Assembly (NCBI RefSeq): GCF_010389155.1
Contig: NC_057766.1
Span: 32,187,516 to 32,251,515, forward strand
DNA: 64,000 bases
Reading direction: 5' to 3'
Source of the DNA: Erigeron canadensis
Lineage: Eukaryota > Streptophyta > Magnoliopsida > Asterales > Asteraceae
Part shown: one piece after another, positions 11,502 to 22,572 of the stretch
Layout of the letters: each line of letters opens with the position of its first letter
Position numbering within the stretch: position 1 is the first letter of the stretch
Notes under the pieces: generated by a model
Seen by the model: only the letters and a program-made list of their open reading frames with translations
The model's database searches: none
Told to the model about the DNA's origin: nothing
Translations under genes and position numbers: made by a program

Positions 11502-12405
11502 TGATAAGCCTCAAATTGTACATGTTTCCCTACACCGAATTGGACGTTTTGTACTAGTTTTATAGCCATTTATACTTGTTTTGTGGTACGTTATGGTATT
11601 TGCTAGTGGTATCAAGCCTACAGCAGGTATATTGCCCCAAATGGTAGAAAATAGCTCAGAAGTGGTCCATATGCACTAACCGAAGAAGAACGAAGTTGAA
11701 ACGAAAACTCCCTGCAAGACCTCGTGGCGCGAGGATGGTCCCTAGCGGCGCGAGTTGTGGATTTTCAAGACAGAACTTTTCACTGAAGTCCCTAGCGGCG
11801 CGAGTTGGGCACCTTCGAAGTCAGAACTTTGGCCTGAAGGAGCTAGCGGCGCGACCCGAGTTCCTAGCGGCGCGAGATCTATCTGACATCACCATTTTCT
11901 CTCTCCTGGGGTATAAATACCACCCACTACTCCACCCAAACCCTAGTCTTGGACATTTTTCAGCTCACACACTTATACTTCAGCCGTTTTTCAAGGTTTT
12001 CAAGAGTTTTTCACTACTCCAACAATTTTTGAAGACTTGAAGATTGATTTTAGCTATTGTTACTCATTGTAGCTCGATTGTAACTTCGGTTTGGATTTGT
12101 TTTCTATATTGGGTACATTATGTCTTCCTTTCTACTTCAATCTTTCGCTTTTAACATTATGAGTAGCTAAATCCTTATACATCTATGAAGATGAAGTGAA
12201 ACAATTAGTTATGGTTGCATAGTATTTTGAATTCAAGTTGGTTTTACTTAACATTTTGTCAAGATCTTAATGAAACAATTGGTTATGATTTGTAGTATAA
12301 CCAATTAATTATACTACATACGAACGGGTACACTGCCCGTAAGTGTGTGGTAGACAGTACGCGGTAGATCTTGTTATAAATTATTAAACTCGATTTCACA
12401 CATCA
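11502..12405 (+). mobile_element. Solo LTR (904 bp) inserted in the copia reverse-transcriptase gene
   Basis: The insert starts TGATAAGC and ends CACACATCA, a TGAT...ATCA terminal inverted repeat. It is bounded on both sides by the 5-bp target duplication GCGTT (11497-11501 and 12406-12410). Removing it rejoins the copia frame exactly at ...GDVER|YKDKLVVKG. Inside are a TATA box (GTATAAATACC, from 11911) in plus orientation and five GGCGCGA-containing repeats at 11720-11880. No internal domain or second LTR is present, so it is a solo LTR left by LTR-LTR recombination. The 114-codon open frame at 11696-12040 lies wholly inside it and is not a gene. Confidence 0.88.
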
Positions 12406-12960
12406 GCGTTCAACGTCTCCATTCGGGTCTAATTTGGTTTTGGATATCCATTTACAACCTACAGGTTTGGATTCCTCAGAAAACTCAACCAAGTCCCAAA
12501 CGTCATTATGTTACATGGAATTAAGCCCTTAAATCATGGGTTGATTCCACTAAGTAGCATGATCGCTATTAATGGTTTCTCAATAAAAGGTAGAATCTAT
12601 AAGTTTTCCAACGTCCTCAGCGTTAGTAAAATTAATTATGAAATCATCAAAATTTATGGCCCTGTGTGACCTAGATGATCTCCTGAGTTGATTTTCAGGT
12701 TCAGTAAGGAGGATGCTTTAGCATTAGTAATATCGTGATTAGGAGAATTTTAATTAAAAGAAGATGAGTCAGTGATATTAAGAGCATTATCGATACACAA
12801 CATGCCACGTTTCTCGAGAACTAAGAGATCAGTGGAAGCACGACAAATCACAACATAAGATTTGCAAGAAGTACAAGAAGTGGGAGGAACCACACGTCGG
12901 TGATTATTATTATTATTGCTCTGATAATTCCTCTTGTAACCAACGTTGCTAGTAGTGGTG
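12406..12960 (-). pseudogene. Ty1/copia reverse transcriptase N-terminal part, with stops
   Basis: Minus-strand reading gives VWDLVEFSEESKPVGCKW followed by SKTKLDPNGDVER, the first conserved block of copia reverse transcriptase. Before it come LRRSSRSHRAINFDDF and a stretch broken by at least four stops, as in the linker between integrase and reverse transcriptase. Upstream (12760-12960) some copia-like linker sequence (for example LEKRGMLCIDNA) remains. Integrase and gag are not recognisable. Confidence 0.75.
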
Positions 12961-13099
12961 GGAAAGACAATAAAACTGATAACAGGTAAAGAAACATGTA
13001 AGAGTTTTAGGATACAGTTTCTTTAAGTTAAGGTTATAGACCTATGCTTTGGTATGACAACCTCATACTTTCATATACTTAGACTCGCTGGAAATGAAA

Positions 13100-13931
13100 A
13101 TAACTAAAAGTTTCCAAAAATAGATTTGGATAAGATTCGCGAGTCGGAAACGCGAATCGGGTCGAAAACAGGATCGGACATCAAGCACCATGAGTAGAAC
13201 CATGGGTCGACAAAGTCGACCTATGGGGGTCCGACTAGGTCGGTCGCGCAAAGGAGAAGGAGGGGGAGAAGAAAACTTGGTTTCCTTATCTCATATTGAT
13301 TCAAAGAAGAAAACCTAAGGGTTTTTTATGCCTATATAAAGAACTCTTATTCCTTCTTGAATCCTTGCACCGAAAACTCGTTCTCTCCTCTCTCTTTTCG
13401 TGTGAGTTCGACGCCCCCCCCCCAGGCGGAGAGCACCTCATTCTAGTTATTTTTTCGGTGGGTATTTGTTATAACATAAAGTTATAGCTAGCACTTAATT
13501 AAGTGTCGAAAATCCGTTCGCATGTACGAGTCTTTTGAGGGGCACGACTTCGGGATCTTTTTCATGGCAAGGATGAGGTCACATTATTCTTGCTTAAGAA
13601 TAACATCTTCGGAAGGTCGTCTAAGAGGTTAGTAGTTCTTCTATTTATTTATTTGTTTAGTTACTATATGAATGTGCGATAGATATTTGCTAGAGAATTA
13701 AATAGTTTTAATTGTTTTATTACATGCTTCCGCTAGTAGTAATTAACTAGGTTAATTACTTGTTCATTAACTATGTTTTTAGACGATTTAATTTGTATAT
13801 AAATAATTAAACGTTTTATTTATTTACGATTTAAACCTTACACTTAAAAAAGTTTTTAAAATATAAACCTAGATTAATGAACTATGTTTATTCATGGAAT
13901 AAACATCATTTTGGTTAATAAAATCCCAACA
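13100..13931 (+). mobile_element. Copia-type LTR, probably separate from the element to the left
   Basis: Plus-strand features of a copia LTR: TATA box CCTATATAAAG (13331-13341), a pyrimidine-rich CTCTCCTCTCTC leader, and the end AAAATCCCAACA at 13931. No primer-binding site follows 13931, so it is a solo or truncated LTR. The left end is not defined. Orientation is opposite to the pol remnant at 10171-12960. Confidence 0.5.
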
Positions 13932-15199
13932 GTGTGGAATCTATATGTCGTATTTAGATGATGGGATGAAGACCATATGGGGTATGACATATTATGAAAG
14001 ACCATACGGGGTATGACAATGTGATTTGGATGTGAATGAAATTTTTAGTTGGTTGTTTGATTGTATAGAAGTATATATATATTGTGTAATTGTATGGAGT
14101 TGCAAGAATTGAGACCCATGGTATCATGATGGGCATATAGATAAGTTTATATAAGACCATATCAGATATGATAATGTGATTTGATTATTGGTTAGTATGT
14201 TTTATTTGGTTGATTAATTACATGATTTCACATAGTTTGTGTTGATATGAAGGTGTTAATGGACAAGATGATTGTGTGGTAATATGTGTATATTTGTATA
14301 TAAACGTACTCACTAAGCGTAAAGTTCATCCTTTTAGTTGTTTACCTTTTTATAGGTCTTGAAAGTGACAATAAGTGATTGATTAGTAGTGCTTGAAGTA
14401 AAGTTGTGCATTTTAAAGGTAGCTTGCCATTTTGCGGTAAATGACTCTTTTAGTAGAAACTTAGTATTCCCACCTCGTTATGGCTCTTGATACATGTGAA
14501 GTGTTTTTGGTAAAGTTTTGTTATGTATATTTCTGCAAAAAGTTGGGTTGGAGTCTTGGTCTTTTGTTTTTCAAAGTATTGAAGAATCTTAGTCGATGAC
14601 GACATGGGTAATGTGACCCGTTTGGTTGTAAAATGAACGTTTGATCAAATAGATACTTTTGATATGTTTACTAGTGTGTTTATAACTTGGTTGAGTCATG
14701 GAGTCTTGAATTGAAATGATTTGTATGGTATCATGGTGTAAATGATGTATTTTGTCAAGTTCGGTAAAGGCGGTAAACGACTCATTTCGTTGTAAATTGT
14801 ACATTTATTTAAATGAAAGTTTTTGGAATGTTGAGTCATGTGTCTTAAACTCATTTTAAAAGTTTGACAAATTGATTTTGAAGTATGAAAATTATTGGTG
14901 AAAGATTGCAAGTTTTTTAAGTGCTCATATGGGTTATGACTTTTGTTTACTTCATATGGGTTGTAATTTTACTTCATCAGGGTTATCATTTTACTTCATC
15001 TCGGTTTTCATTTTACTTCATCTGAGTTGTAATTTCTTCACCTGTTTTTTTTCTTCATCTAGGTTATAAAAAAATAATCTATTTTTTATTTTCTTAAATC
15101 GAGTTGAGTCGTTTCATATGAGTATAATAACTAGTTACTGAAGGCTTGTCCATGAATCCGGACTTGAAGAACTTGAGGGCATAAGATTCAACTAAAATA
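13932..15199. other. Unclassified repetitive DNA, probably retrotransposon-derived
   Basis: No coding signal. Short motifs recur (ACCATANGGGTATGAC, GGTAAANGACTC) and a GTACTCACTAAGC block at about 14306 is of a kind seen in gypsy LTR and 3' regions. I cannot assign it firmly. Confidence 0.4.
14926..15064 (+). repeat. Short tandem repeat, about 22-24 bp units
   Basis: Five to six diverged units of the form GGGTTNTNATTTTACTTCATC follow one another. The array is small and has no coding role. Confidence 0.6.
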
Positions 15200-15732
15200 C
15201 CAATATAAAAAAATAAGACGTTTTTGAAAAATCTGGACACAAAAAAAAAAAAAGAAAAAAAGAAGACTCTGGCTAACACTAAAATACCCCTACCCTTGTT
15301 ACTTCCCTTACACCGGTTATGAGGGAACTAAATTGACGGTCAAAGGAGCAATTACCTAGGGCATGAAAGTTATCAGAATACGTACCCTAGTTGATATATC
15401 AACTATGCAAGGGAAAGGAAGATCGACGGTCAATGAAATTGAGCTAAAAATTCTTGAAACAATGGAAAAGCCACATGGAATTGAACTAAATACTTATGAG
15501 TTATGCTACAATCTCAAATATAATAATCAAATAACCGTTTAGTTTAGAGCGTGATTATAAGAACCATCAACTCAATTTACTGAAATCCAACAAACACAAA
15601 ATACTGGCCACAAACTATTTGAAGATAGATTTGTAGTGCTCAAGAAGCAAAAAGGTCATAAACCAATTTCCCTGTTATCTTTTGTTTCAACAACTGGATC
15701 CTTTGATTAACTGAGAAATAAGAACTAGAAGC

Positions 15733-15886
15733 GATGTTGCAAAACTACCCGAGTCTACTCAAGTAGTCGTTACACCTTAGGGCGCCGAATACTCGGAGTA
15801 CTCACCGCCTTGACCGCTTTGACTTCCCGGGTACTTGGAACACCCCAGTCGGCCGCGTTGATAGTGCATAGCGAGTTCTGCAACCA
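15733..15886. mobile_element. Small MITE-like element, about 150 bp
   Basis: Imperfect inverted ends TTGCAAAACTACC and, reversed, TTGCAGAACTCGC bound a GC-richer core with CTCGGAGTACTC palindromes. The element is missing at the matching point of copy B (about 28935). Target duplication not resolved. Confidence 0.5.
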
Positions 15887-16094
15887 TGGCTAAAAGTGAG
15901 TAAAAAAGTTGTAATTAATTAATACTTATTAAAAAAAAAAGTGGGTAAAGGCCAAACGTATGATTATAGTGAAAAAACGAAGGGCAAAATGCACATATTA
16001 TAATATGATAGGGAAAGAACCTGAGAACAGTGTTCTATTTAAAGGTGATGTATGTGTTAATAACAACTCATACTATAAAAAGTGATACAAGAAT

Positions 16095-16785
16095 AAATAT
16101 ACAACAATTGTACCCAATCCCAGCATAAGTAGGGTATGGGGGAGGTGGGATGTACCTCTACCCAAGGGTAAAAAGACTGTTCGAGAAGAACCTTCAGACA
16201 AAAAAGTGAGAGTGAAAACTAAACGTGTTTAGTAAGTGACCATACATATCGGAAGAGTATTATATGAATAAAATACAATAGAATAGAATAACAAAACATA
16301 CACACGTTTATACCAAACATTAACATGACTGATTGTAACAACGGAACGACCTATAGCCAAAATTGCAAGCATTAGCGGCAAGCTTTTCATACGCAAGGCT
16401 CACACTTATGAAGAAAAAAAATACAAATTATTTATACAGTATTTATAACACATAAAATACTTAAACACCATCCGTAAGAGCCTCGTATAAGTCCGGCTTT
16501 GATCAAATTTGGTGTTTGAAAAGAAACCCCCAAAAGATTGATGGTATCGTTGAGGAGGAAGAAAGAAGAGATCAATCTTGTTGAGAAAGAAAAAGTTAGG
16601 GAAAAAAATTACTTAGTATTAAAAAACTCTTTTTGCATACAAAAAGTTCACACTTTTTAGTGTCTAGGCTCGCAGAAAAGCCCAAAAAGTGAGCACTTTT
16701 TGTACACCCTGCGGCCTGCGCCTTGCGTACCAAAAAGCTCTAAGGCTACGCGCTTTTTTTAACCAAGAATACCTCATACTATAAA
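16095..16785. repeat. Extra DNA in copy A between near-identical CATACTATAAAAAGT flanks
   Basis: The flanks at 16068-16095 and 16773-16802 are near-repeats, and copy B has only one. The interior starts with CCCAATCCCAGCATAAGTAG and GGTATGGGGGAGGTGGGATG, a motif of common plant SINE-like repeats, and ends in a CTGCGCCTTGCG...AAGCTC stretch. No gene. Confidence 0.45.
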
Positions 16786-16835
16786 AAGTCATGAATAAAT
16801 ATGAAGCTGTTAAATTTATAATCAGATACTACGTA

Positions 16836-17942
16836 TTAAAAGAAAGGAACAGGACATAACAAAATGACCAGAGCCCACCTTATTAGAGCATTCGTGTTTG
16901 CCATGCCAGCCGCTTTCTCTTCCACTGAAATAACTACACCATTAGAGCCGGATCTAGAACTAGAATCCATTTTAACATTATGGGGAGATATAAGACTAGG
17001 CACAAATATAGGGGCCCCAATATACTCCCCGGAGATGGATAAGTGTGGTGTGCCATCATAAGAGTAATCATCTTTGTTCATGTGGTATGCAACACTATGA
17101 TTCATCACATGATTAAGTGGCAACTCTACCCACGACTTATTTCCGCTCTTATAGCTTCGCAACACCCATATCTTGGTGGGGGTGGGCGGTAACTCAGCGT
17201 CAAGTTCATAAATGCATAGACATTCTTCCAAGACCCCTAGGGTGTAAGAACAACCATATTCATATGAAGGATGGTTGTCAGGGTCTGGTTGTTGGGTTAC
17301 TGTAAATTCCTCGCGAGATAAATTTAAAGAAAGAATGATATTCTCCTTATTTAGCCGATTCAACATAAACCAGTGAAGTACCCCATCACATAAGAGACCA
17401 GATACCCTATTCCAATTGGTAAGTACATAGTCAAATTCTTGGATAAATTTCCAAACACATGTTTTCAGTGAAAAAACATAAAAACGTGTGGTTTTTCTTT
17501 GCATCACAAAGCCTACTACAATCTTGTAGTCATTGTTGGAAGAATCATAACCAAATCCCCAAATCAAATTCCACCTTTGGGTGCTTTTAGGAAGCGGTTC
17601 GGGTGGGGGTTCAAGTATTTTCATGGTCTGTCTAGTGCAAGGATTGACCACCAAAAGTTCAAAATCCTTAGGACAGATGCATACAAGGCCATTGGCAGAA
17701 CCAATGATAAAGAAACGATTGAAATTAAGCATATCGCTTTCGTTGTTTAATCCATAAATGCTAATAATGATCCTTTTATCAGGATTGATGTTGTTGGAAG
17801 CATGTTGTTTTAAATGAGATTCGGCAAAATAAGGAGTTGAGATGAAAGAATACCATGACTTACAAACACTCTTGCATCTGATTACATCTTTCACATCCGA
17901 TCGTATCAGGATTTGCTCCATTATATCATCAGCGGCCTCCAT
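16836..17942 (-). CDS. F-box protein with F-box-associated (FBA) domain, copy A
   Basis: Single-exon, 368 residues. The N-terminal F-box (about residues 2-42) reads MEQILIRSDVKDVIRCKSVC then KSWYSFISTPYF. It is followed by the FBA type 1 landmarks: GSANGLVCI (about 81-89), LVVNPCTRQTMKIL, WGFGYDSSNNDYKIV, RFYVFSLKTCVWKF, SGLLCDGVLHWF, ILSLNLSREEF and a Trp-rich C-terminal part with APIFVPSLISP. Such proteins bind SKP1 through the F-box and recruit targets to SCF ubiquitin ligases; the CPR1/CPR30 group in Arabidopsis acts in immunity, but the target here is unknown. The start is the first Met of the F-box. A close paralogue lies at 31755-32780 and a distant one at 40686-41861. The reading frame is complete. 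Confidence 0.9.
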   Translation of the reverse strand: MEAADDIMEQILIRSDVKDVIRCKSVCKSWYSFISTPYFAESHLKQHASNNINPDKRIIISIYGLNNESDMLNFNRFFIIGSANGLVCICPKDFELLVVNPCTRQTMKILEPPPEPLPKSTQRWNLIWGFGYDSSNNDYKIVVGFVMQRKTTRFYVFSLKTCVWKFIQEFDYVLTNWNRVSGLLCDGVLHWFMLNRLNKENIILSLNLSREEFTVTQQPDPDNHPSYEYGCSYTLGVLEECLCIYELDAELPPTPTKIWVLRSYKSGNKSWVELPLNHVMNHSVAYHMNKDDYSYDGTPHLSISGEYIGAPIFVPSLISPHNVKMDSSSRSGSNGVVISVEEKAAGMANTNALIRWALVILLCPVPFF

Positions 17943-18332
17943 TGGTTTCGCAGAAAATAGAAAAAAGAATTGGGACCCACCCTGGCTAAGTCGATCTCTG
18001 TCTCTCAGATTGGTAACATATGACGACAGGATTTAGCTCAAGTCTCAAATCTCAACCATGACTTTATATTTATCAGATAACTAGAAGTCGTAGGTTATCC
18101 GTTAGTTAAAATAAAACAATGATCCATTGGGCCGAATCAGTTTATACTGTATAGGTCAGGATAGATCTTTGTCTAGCCCAAAATTTCTTAATGAGATTTC
18201 ATTGAGTCGAGTCATTCTTTTTTTTTTCTTTTAATTATATATCACTAGACGGTTATTGGTAGCAGCAATGGATGATGATGATGATGCTGGCTACGGATGA
18301 GACTTAAATCTATTCATATTTAATGTTGATAA

Positions 18333-21078
18333 TCTTTAATACCTTATAAAAGAAATGACATATTTTATATTAGGTAATTCTGTTTTTGAATTACCAGATT
18401 TGCCCTTGGACTTTTTTGTTTTTTTTCTTTATGCAACTACCCAGAATCTCTAACAAACCGTCTTCCCCACTACTGCCGTCGCATTGCACGGGTACCAGAT
18501 GGGTCGGTTGATTCGTTAAGTTGTCTTCATAGGGTATTCCAGATGTAGAAACCGTTTTTTTTAGAAACCGTTTTTCACAAACAAATTATGAAGTGTACAA
18601 ACAAATTTGTGTATCCCTAGAGAAGCATCGTAAACTGGTATAGAACCTGGTACTCAACCTGGTACAACTGTAGTCGATATATCCAAATCAACCGGATAGT
18701 ATTTGTAAACCAAAACTGAAAAATAAATGGCAAGGCTATAAACTCGATATATCTAAATCATGTTACAACCGTAGTGGTGATATATATTTTCAAAATATCC
18801 AGATCAATGTTACAATTGTAGTAAATCAATACTGATATGTAATTGGCAAGCCTATAAATTCAACATAGTGCGTATAAGCTGTAAAGACATAGTGAATTAC
18901 CCCATAAACCCGACCAAGTCATGCAACCCTTTCGTACGCAAACATTAAGGCATAAGTATGTAAAGACATAGTGCATTACCCCATAACCTCACGGAATGAG
19001 AATGAAATGGTAGATGTAGAAAGTGTGGAAATGGGCATAAAACCTTGAAACCTGGAAAAAAAAAAAAGAGAAACTAAACAGTAAATTAAGTTGGACAGTA
19101 TTATAAAAATTAGTTGGTACATAAATCCACGCACCTTAAATAAGCTATGCATCTTGTAAAACTTCTCTGTAAACCACATTTGCGGTGTATACACCGGGTT
19201 GATGGAAAATTTGGGTAGGCCTAACCAAAACCTTCACCCTTTCGTGTGATATCCCTCGAGACAGGGCCACATATAGTTGTCCGTGTGAGAATACCGAGTC
19301 AGGTAGATACACACCGACGTGTGGAACTGTCTGGCCTTGGGCTTTGTTTATTGTCATCGCGAAGCTAAGGCGAATCGGGAACTGTTTTCTCTTCAACTTA
19401 AAGGGATACATATCATTTTCAGATGGACACAGGGGTATTCTTGGTAAAAAAACTCTTTTACCGGCATGTTGCCCGGCTGCTATTTCTGCATCGATGACAT
19501 TTCGTTGAAAACCTTTGCATATCAACCGTGTCCCGTTACAAAGCCCGTTGGATGGATCGATGTTACGCAATAGTATAACTGGGCACCCAATTTTGAGCCG
19601 TAAACGATGAGGGGGCAAACCAGCGACACTAAGAGAATTTAAGAATTCAACCGGATAGTAGTTGTTAATATCGTCTTTCGCCTCATCAAAGTTGTAATAT
19701 ATTCGCTCCTGGCCACTAAATTATCAATCAACTCATCATTTATCTCATCGACATTTTCATTTTTAGTTGACAGTATTGCCCTAGAAATTATGTACTATGG
19801 AGAAGTCCCATTGACTTCAATGGACGGGAATATGGCACTTATTAAGGCCTTTTTCGATCTGGTTTCGGACTCGGTAGTGTATGGGATGGTCATCTCATCA
19901 GGTATGCGAATAAAGCTGCCTTCAATCACCTCTTCTTCCCCATTGCCGACTCTTAAAAGGAAATCTGAAAACCATGGATCCGTCCGTGCTCTCATGTTGA
20001 CAGATAAACGCATCTTAGTTATCCCAGGCCAAAGAGGTGACATTCGCAGGCTCGAGTCTACAATCTGTGCGCGGATTCCTTTTTTGATCACTGGCAACAC
20101 CTGCCTGAAGTCACCTCCAAAAACCATTACCTTCCCCCCAAATGGCAGACTAACGCCTATTATGTCTTGAATTGTTCGATCAAATGCCTCCACCGCTTGT
20201 CGCTTAGCCATCGAGGCTTTATCCCATATGATGAGTTTGGCACGACGGAGTAGCTGCGCAGTACCACTTTGTTTACTGATGTTGCAAAGAGAGTTATTAC
20301 TCAGGATTAGAGGAATTTTAATTCTCGAATGAGCTGTGCGTCCTCCAGGCATGTTATTAGCTGTTGCCCCGGAAGATGCGGTTGCAATGGCAATCTGCCC
20401 ACGTGAACGAACCTCAGCAAGTAGAGCATTATACAGATAGGTTTTCCCCGTTCCACCAGGGCCATCAACAAAAAAAACTCCTGGATAGTTACCGTCAACG
20501 TGCCTCATGATGGTATCGTACGCAAACTTCTGATCAGGATTGAGATTATCTTTGGCACGCAGATGATCATCTTCAACAATTATGGAAGATTCTTCTTGTA
20601 ACTCACGACAACCTCCCAAATCGAGATGTTTAGAGTTTATGCGAGGAAGGTCAAAATCATCGAGACTCTTACCCATAGATTGAAGGAATACCAAAATGTC
20701 TTTAAGAACCAGACTTTGAACTTGATCACTATTTTGGAAACGTCTTCTGTAGTCTTCAGAAAGAGAATCATAATGTTCATCCCATAACCTCCTAACATCC
20801 ATCGGGTTACAAAATATCAATATAGTCGCAAAAAGTCTTCTCAAAGAATGTGGAAACTGAAACATGGAAGCCTTTGTAAGACATTGTGACAAAGTATCGT
20901 CGTTCTCAATCAAGCCTCTCTCAAGTGTTGCCTTTCTAAAAGTTGTGTGCTTTTCACCGTTCACTGTGTAGCTTTTAGGTCCTTTAACATGCATTAAAAG
21001 AAGCCGTAAGTAATAGCGATCACCTTCTGTTGGGTTAACTGACACTACCCAGATGTAGAAAGGCAGCACTCGTCCCCG
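18333..21078. mobile_element. 2.7-kb insert in copy A carrying a Helitron-type helicase relic
   Basis: Copy B reads GTTGATAATTTAGGACTAATGAG uninterrupted at 33547-33569. Copy A breaks after GTTGATAA (18332) and resumes at GGACTAATGAG (21079). The left end begins TCTTTAATACC after an A, as a Helitron 5' end would. The right end falls inside the helicase gene and four host bases are missing, so this is a truncated or rearranged insertion, not a clean element. A CATTGCACGGGTACC motif at about 18484 resembles a Helitron 3' end. Confidence 0.65.
19145..21069 (-). pseudogene. PIF1-type helicase of a Helitron, truncated and frameshifted
   Basis: The 424-codon frame 19795-21069 starts with the Helitron-specific block EGDRYYLRLLLMHVKGPKSY and then a PIF1 helicase: Walker A GPGGTGKTY (residues about 204-212), LIIWDKASMAKRQ in the Walker B position and GGDFRQVLPV. 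A second frame, 19145-19618, supplies the C-terminal part: LRLKIGCPVILLRNID, MTINKAQGQTVPHVG and LYVALSRG. Between them (19619-19794) the frame is broken. The N-terminal HUH Rep nuclease and the zinc-finger region that a complete RepHel needs are absent because the insert ends at 21078. The Walker B Glu is Lys here (WDKA for WDEA), which should abolish ATP hydrolysis. It is a relic of an autonomous Helitron, not a host PIF1 gene. Confidence 0.88.
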
Positions 21079-21372
21079 GGACTAATGAGGCTTAAATCTT
21101 GAAGGACAACTAAGTTTTTTTTATATATATATTTGTCGTTTTTTCCTCCTTTTAGTATTTTATGATATTATTTAAAGGAAATACTTAATCAAATCTATTA
21201 CTATTTAAAGATTATATAATGAATAAAGACTTTCAAATGTTAACCTTAGTTGTGTCTTTCTTTAAGTTATTATCTAAAGTATCCGATTATGTCTGATGTA
21301 TGTTATATCGTATCATTAAATCCAGATTCACTTTTTTCGACCACCTTGAAGCCAGATGTTATGTACGATGAA

Positions 21373-22470
21373 ATAAAAAAATGATCCATTGGGCCGAATC
21401 AGTTTATGCTGTATAGGTCAAGGTAGGTCTTTGTCAAGCCTAAATTTTCTTAATGAGATTTCATTGGGTCGAGTCAGTTTCCTTGGGCCTTGTAGATCTG
21501 TCAGATTGGAAACATACGACGATAGCAGTTTGCTCAACTCTCAACTAAGGCTCGCATAACAGGGCACACGAAACCTGTTAAGACACGAACCTATTAAGAC
21601 ATGGACTTGTTAAGGGTATACACGAACACGACCTGTTAAGAATTCGTGTCATTTTTTCAGGACACGAACACGACACAAAACTTAACAGGTGCACCTGTTA
21701 AGGACCTGTTAACACTATTTTGGAAATTTCAATAAAAAAAGGGGTAAAAAATAAGAAAACGTTTATTAAGAATATTTTTCTAAAATCATACAGATTTGAT
21801 AAAAAAAAAAAAATGTGTCTTGTTTTGTTGTGTTAATACAAATTAAGTGCAATAAAAATACTGAAATCGCTTTGTTGACTGACTAAATTGACATAACCAA
21901 AAGAAGAATTCATAAATTTTAAATTCAAGAAATATAAACAATTTCGTCATAGAGTTTTATTGTGTTTGTTCACATGTCTCTTGATTTTTTAAAATCCCAA
22001 TCGGTCAAATTAATATTAAAAGTATAATAATAAGTGAAGAAAGGTTACCTGTCGATTGGAGGATGAGATTACGAGATGGGTTCATGGGGCTGGAGATGAA
22101 TATGGTTTTTCAGAGGGAGTTAGAAAGGGGTCGGAGGGAGAATGGTGGATGGTAGACGCGCCTGATTAGAGGGAATGGATAAAATAGATTTAGGGTTTTG
22201 CACTATAATAGTAAAATATACATGTGTATTACCTAACAGGTCTTTTAACAGGTCCTAACAGGTCTGGACCTGTTAAGACATGAAAATATTCGTGTCTTAA
22301 CAGGAAACCTGTTAAACACAAACACGAAACCTGTTAAGAACAGGTCGTGTCGTGTCGTGTTAACAGGTTTCGTGTCAAAATTGTCAGCCTTACTCTCAAC
22401 CATGACTTATGGGAAGTGAAGTCGTAGGTTATCCATTACTAAAAACAAAACAATAATCCATTGAAAAAAT
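21373..22470. repeat. Third, partial copy (C) of the F-box flank, split by a hAT-like element
   Basis: 21373-21545 and 22393-22470 together repeat the promoter-side flank of the F-box genes (18040-18215 in A, 32878-33440 in B) but rearranged: the distal part comes first. The bases that differ between A and B follow B here (TTTATGCTGTATAGGTCAAG). No F-box coding sequence is present. Confidence 0.7.
21546..22392. mobile_element. Non-autonomous hAT-like element (847 bp) with 8-bp target duplication
   Basis: The element is bounded by CTCTCAAC at 21538-21545 and again at 22393-22400, the 8-bp duplication expected for hAT transposons. The ends begin TAAGGCTCGCATAAC and, reversed, TAAGGCTGACAATTT. 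Just inside are inverted CACGAAACCTGTTAA blocks. The subterminal zones are packed with AACCTGTTAAGA and CACGACACGA repeats, likely transposase-binding sites. No transposase gene. Confidence 0.85.
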
Positions 22471-22540
22471 TCTTGATCATTGGGAGTCCGGTGGAGTTTC
22501 TTTTGGGCCAAGTCACTGTTTCGTTATATTTTCAAGCAAT

Positions 22541-22542
<2 letters not shown>

Positions 22543-22566
<24 letters not shown>
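22543..22566. repeat. (TA)n microsatellite
   Basis: About twelve TA units. Similar TA runs occur at 30954-30974, 31284-31304, 52488-52514, 58540-58563 and 61035-61062. Confidence 0.9.

Positions 22567-22572
<6 letters not shown>

Larger units (their letters stand above)
15200..21372. repeat. Duplicated segment, copy A (F-box segment)
   Basis: Matches 28440-33850 (copy B) in order and orientation: left flank with CAACTATGCAAGGGAAAGG, F-box gene, promoter side, and right flank with TTTTTTCGACCACCTTGAAG. Copy A carries extra DNA not in B: a small MITE near 15733-15886, DNA at about 16010-16785, and the large insert 18333-21078. Copy B carries its own insertions at 29116-31781 and 32911-33294. 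Confidence 0.85.

Noticed and set aside
11696..12040. 114-codon plus-strand frame
   Set aside because: It lies wholly inside the solo LTR and is produced by its GC-rich repeat block.
9439..13936. One complete copia element from 9444 to 13931
   Set aside because: TGTTGG...CCAACA ends exist, but the two end regions are not similar to each other, their TATA boxes point in opposite directions, and the flanking five bases differ.
14926..15064. Possible CRISPR-like array
   Set aside because: Units are contiguous and diverged without unique spacers, and this is a plant nuclear sequence.
19795..21069. Host PIF1 DNA helicase gene
   Set aside because: The N-terminal block is specific to Helitron proteins, the Walker B Glu is changed, the frame is broken at 19619-19794, and the copy is absent from the sister segment.
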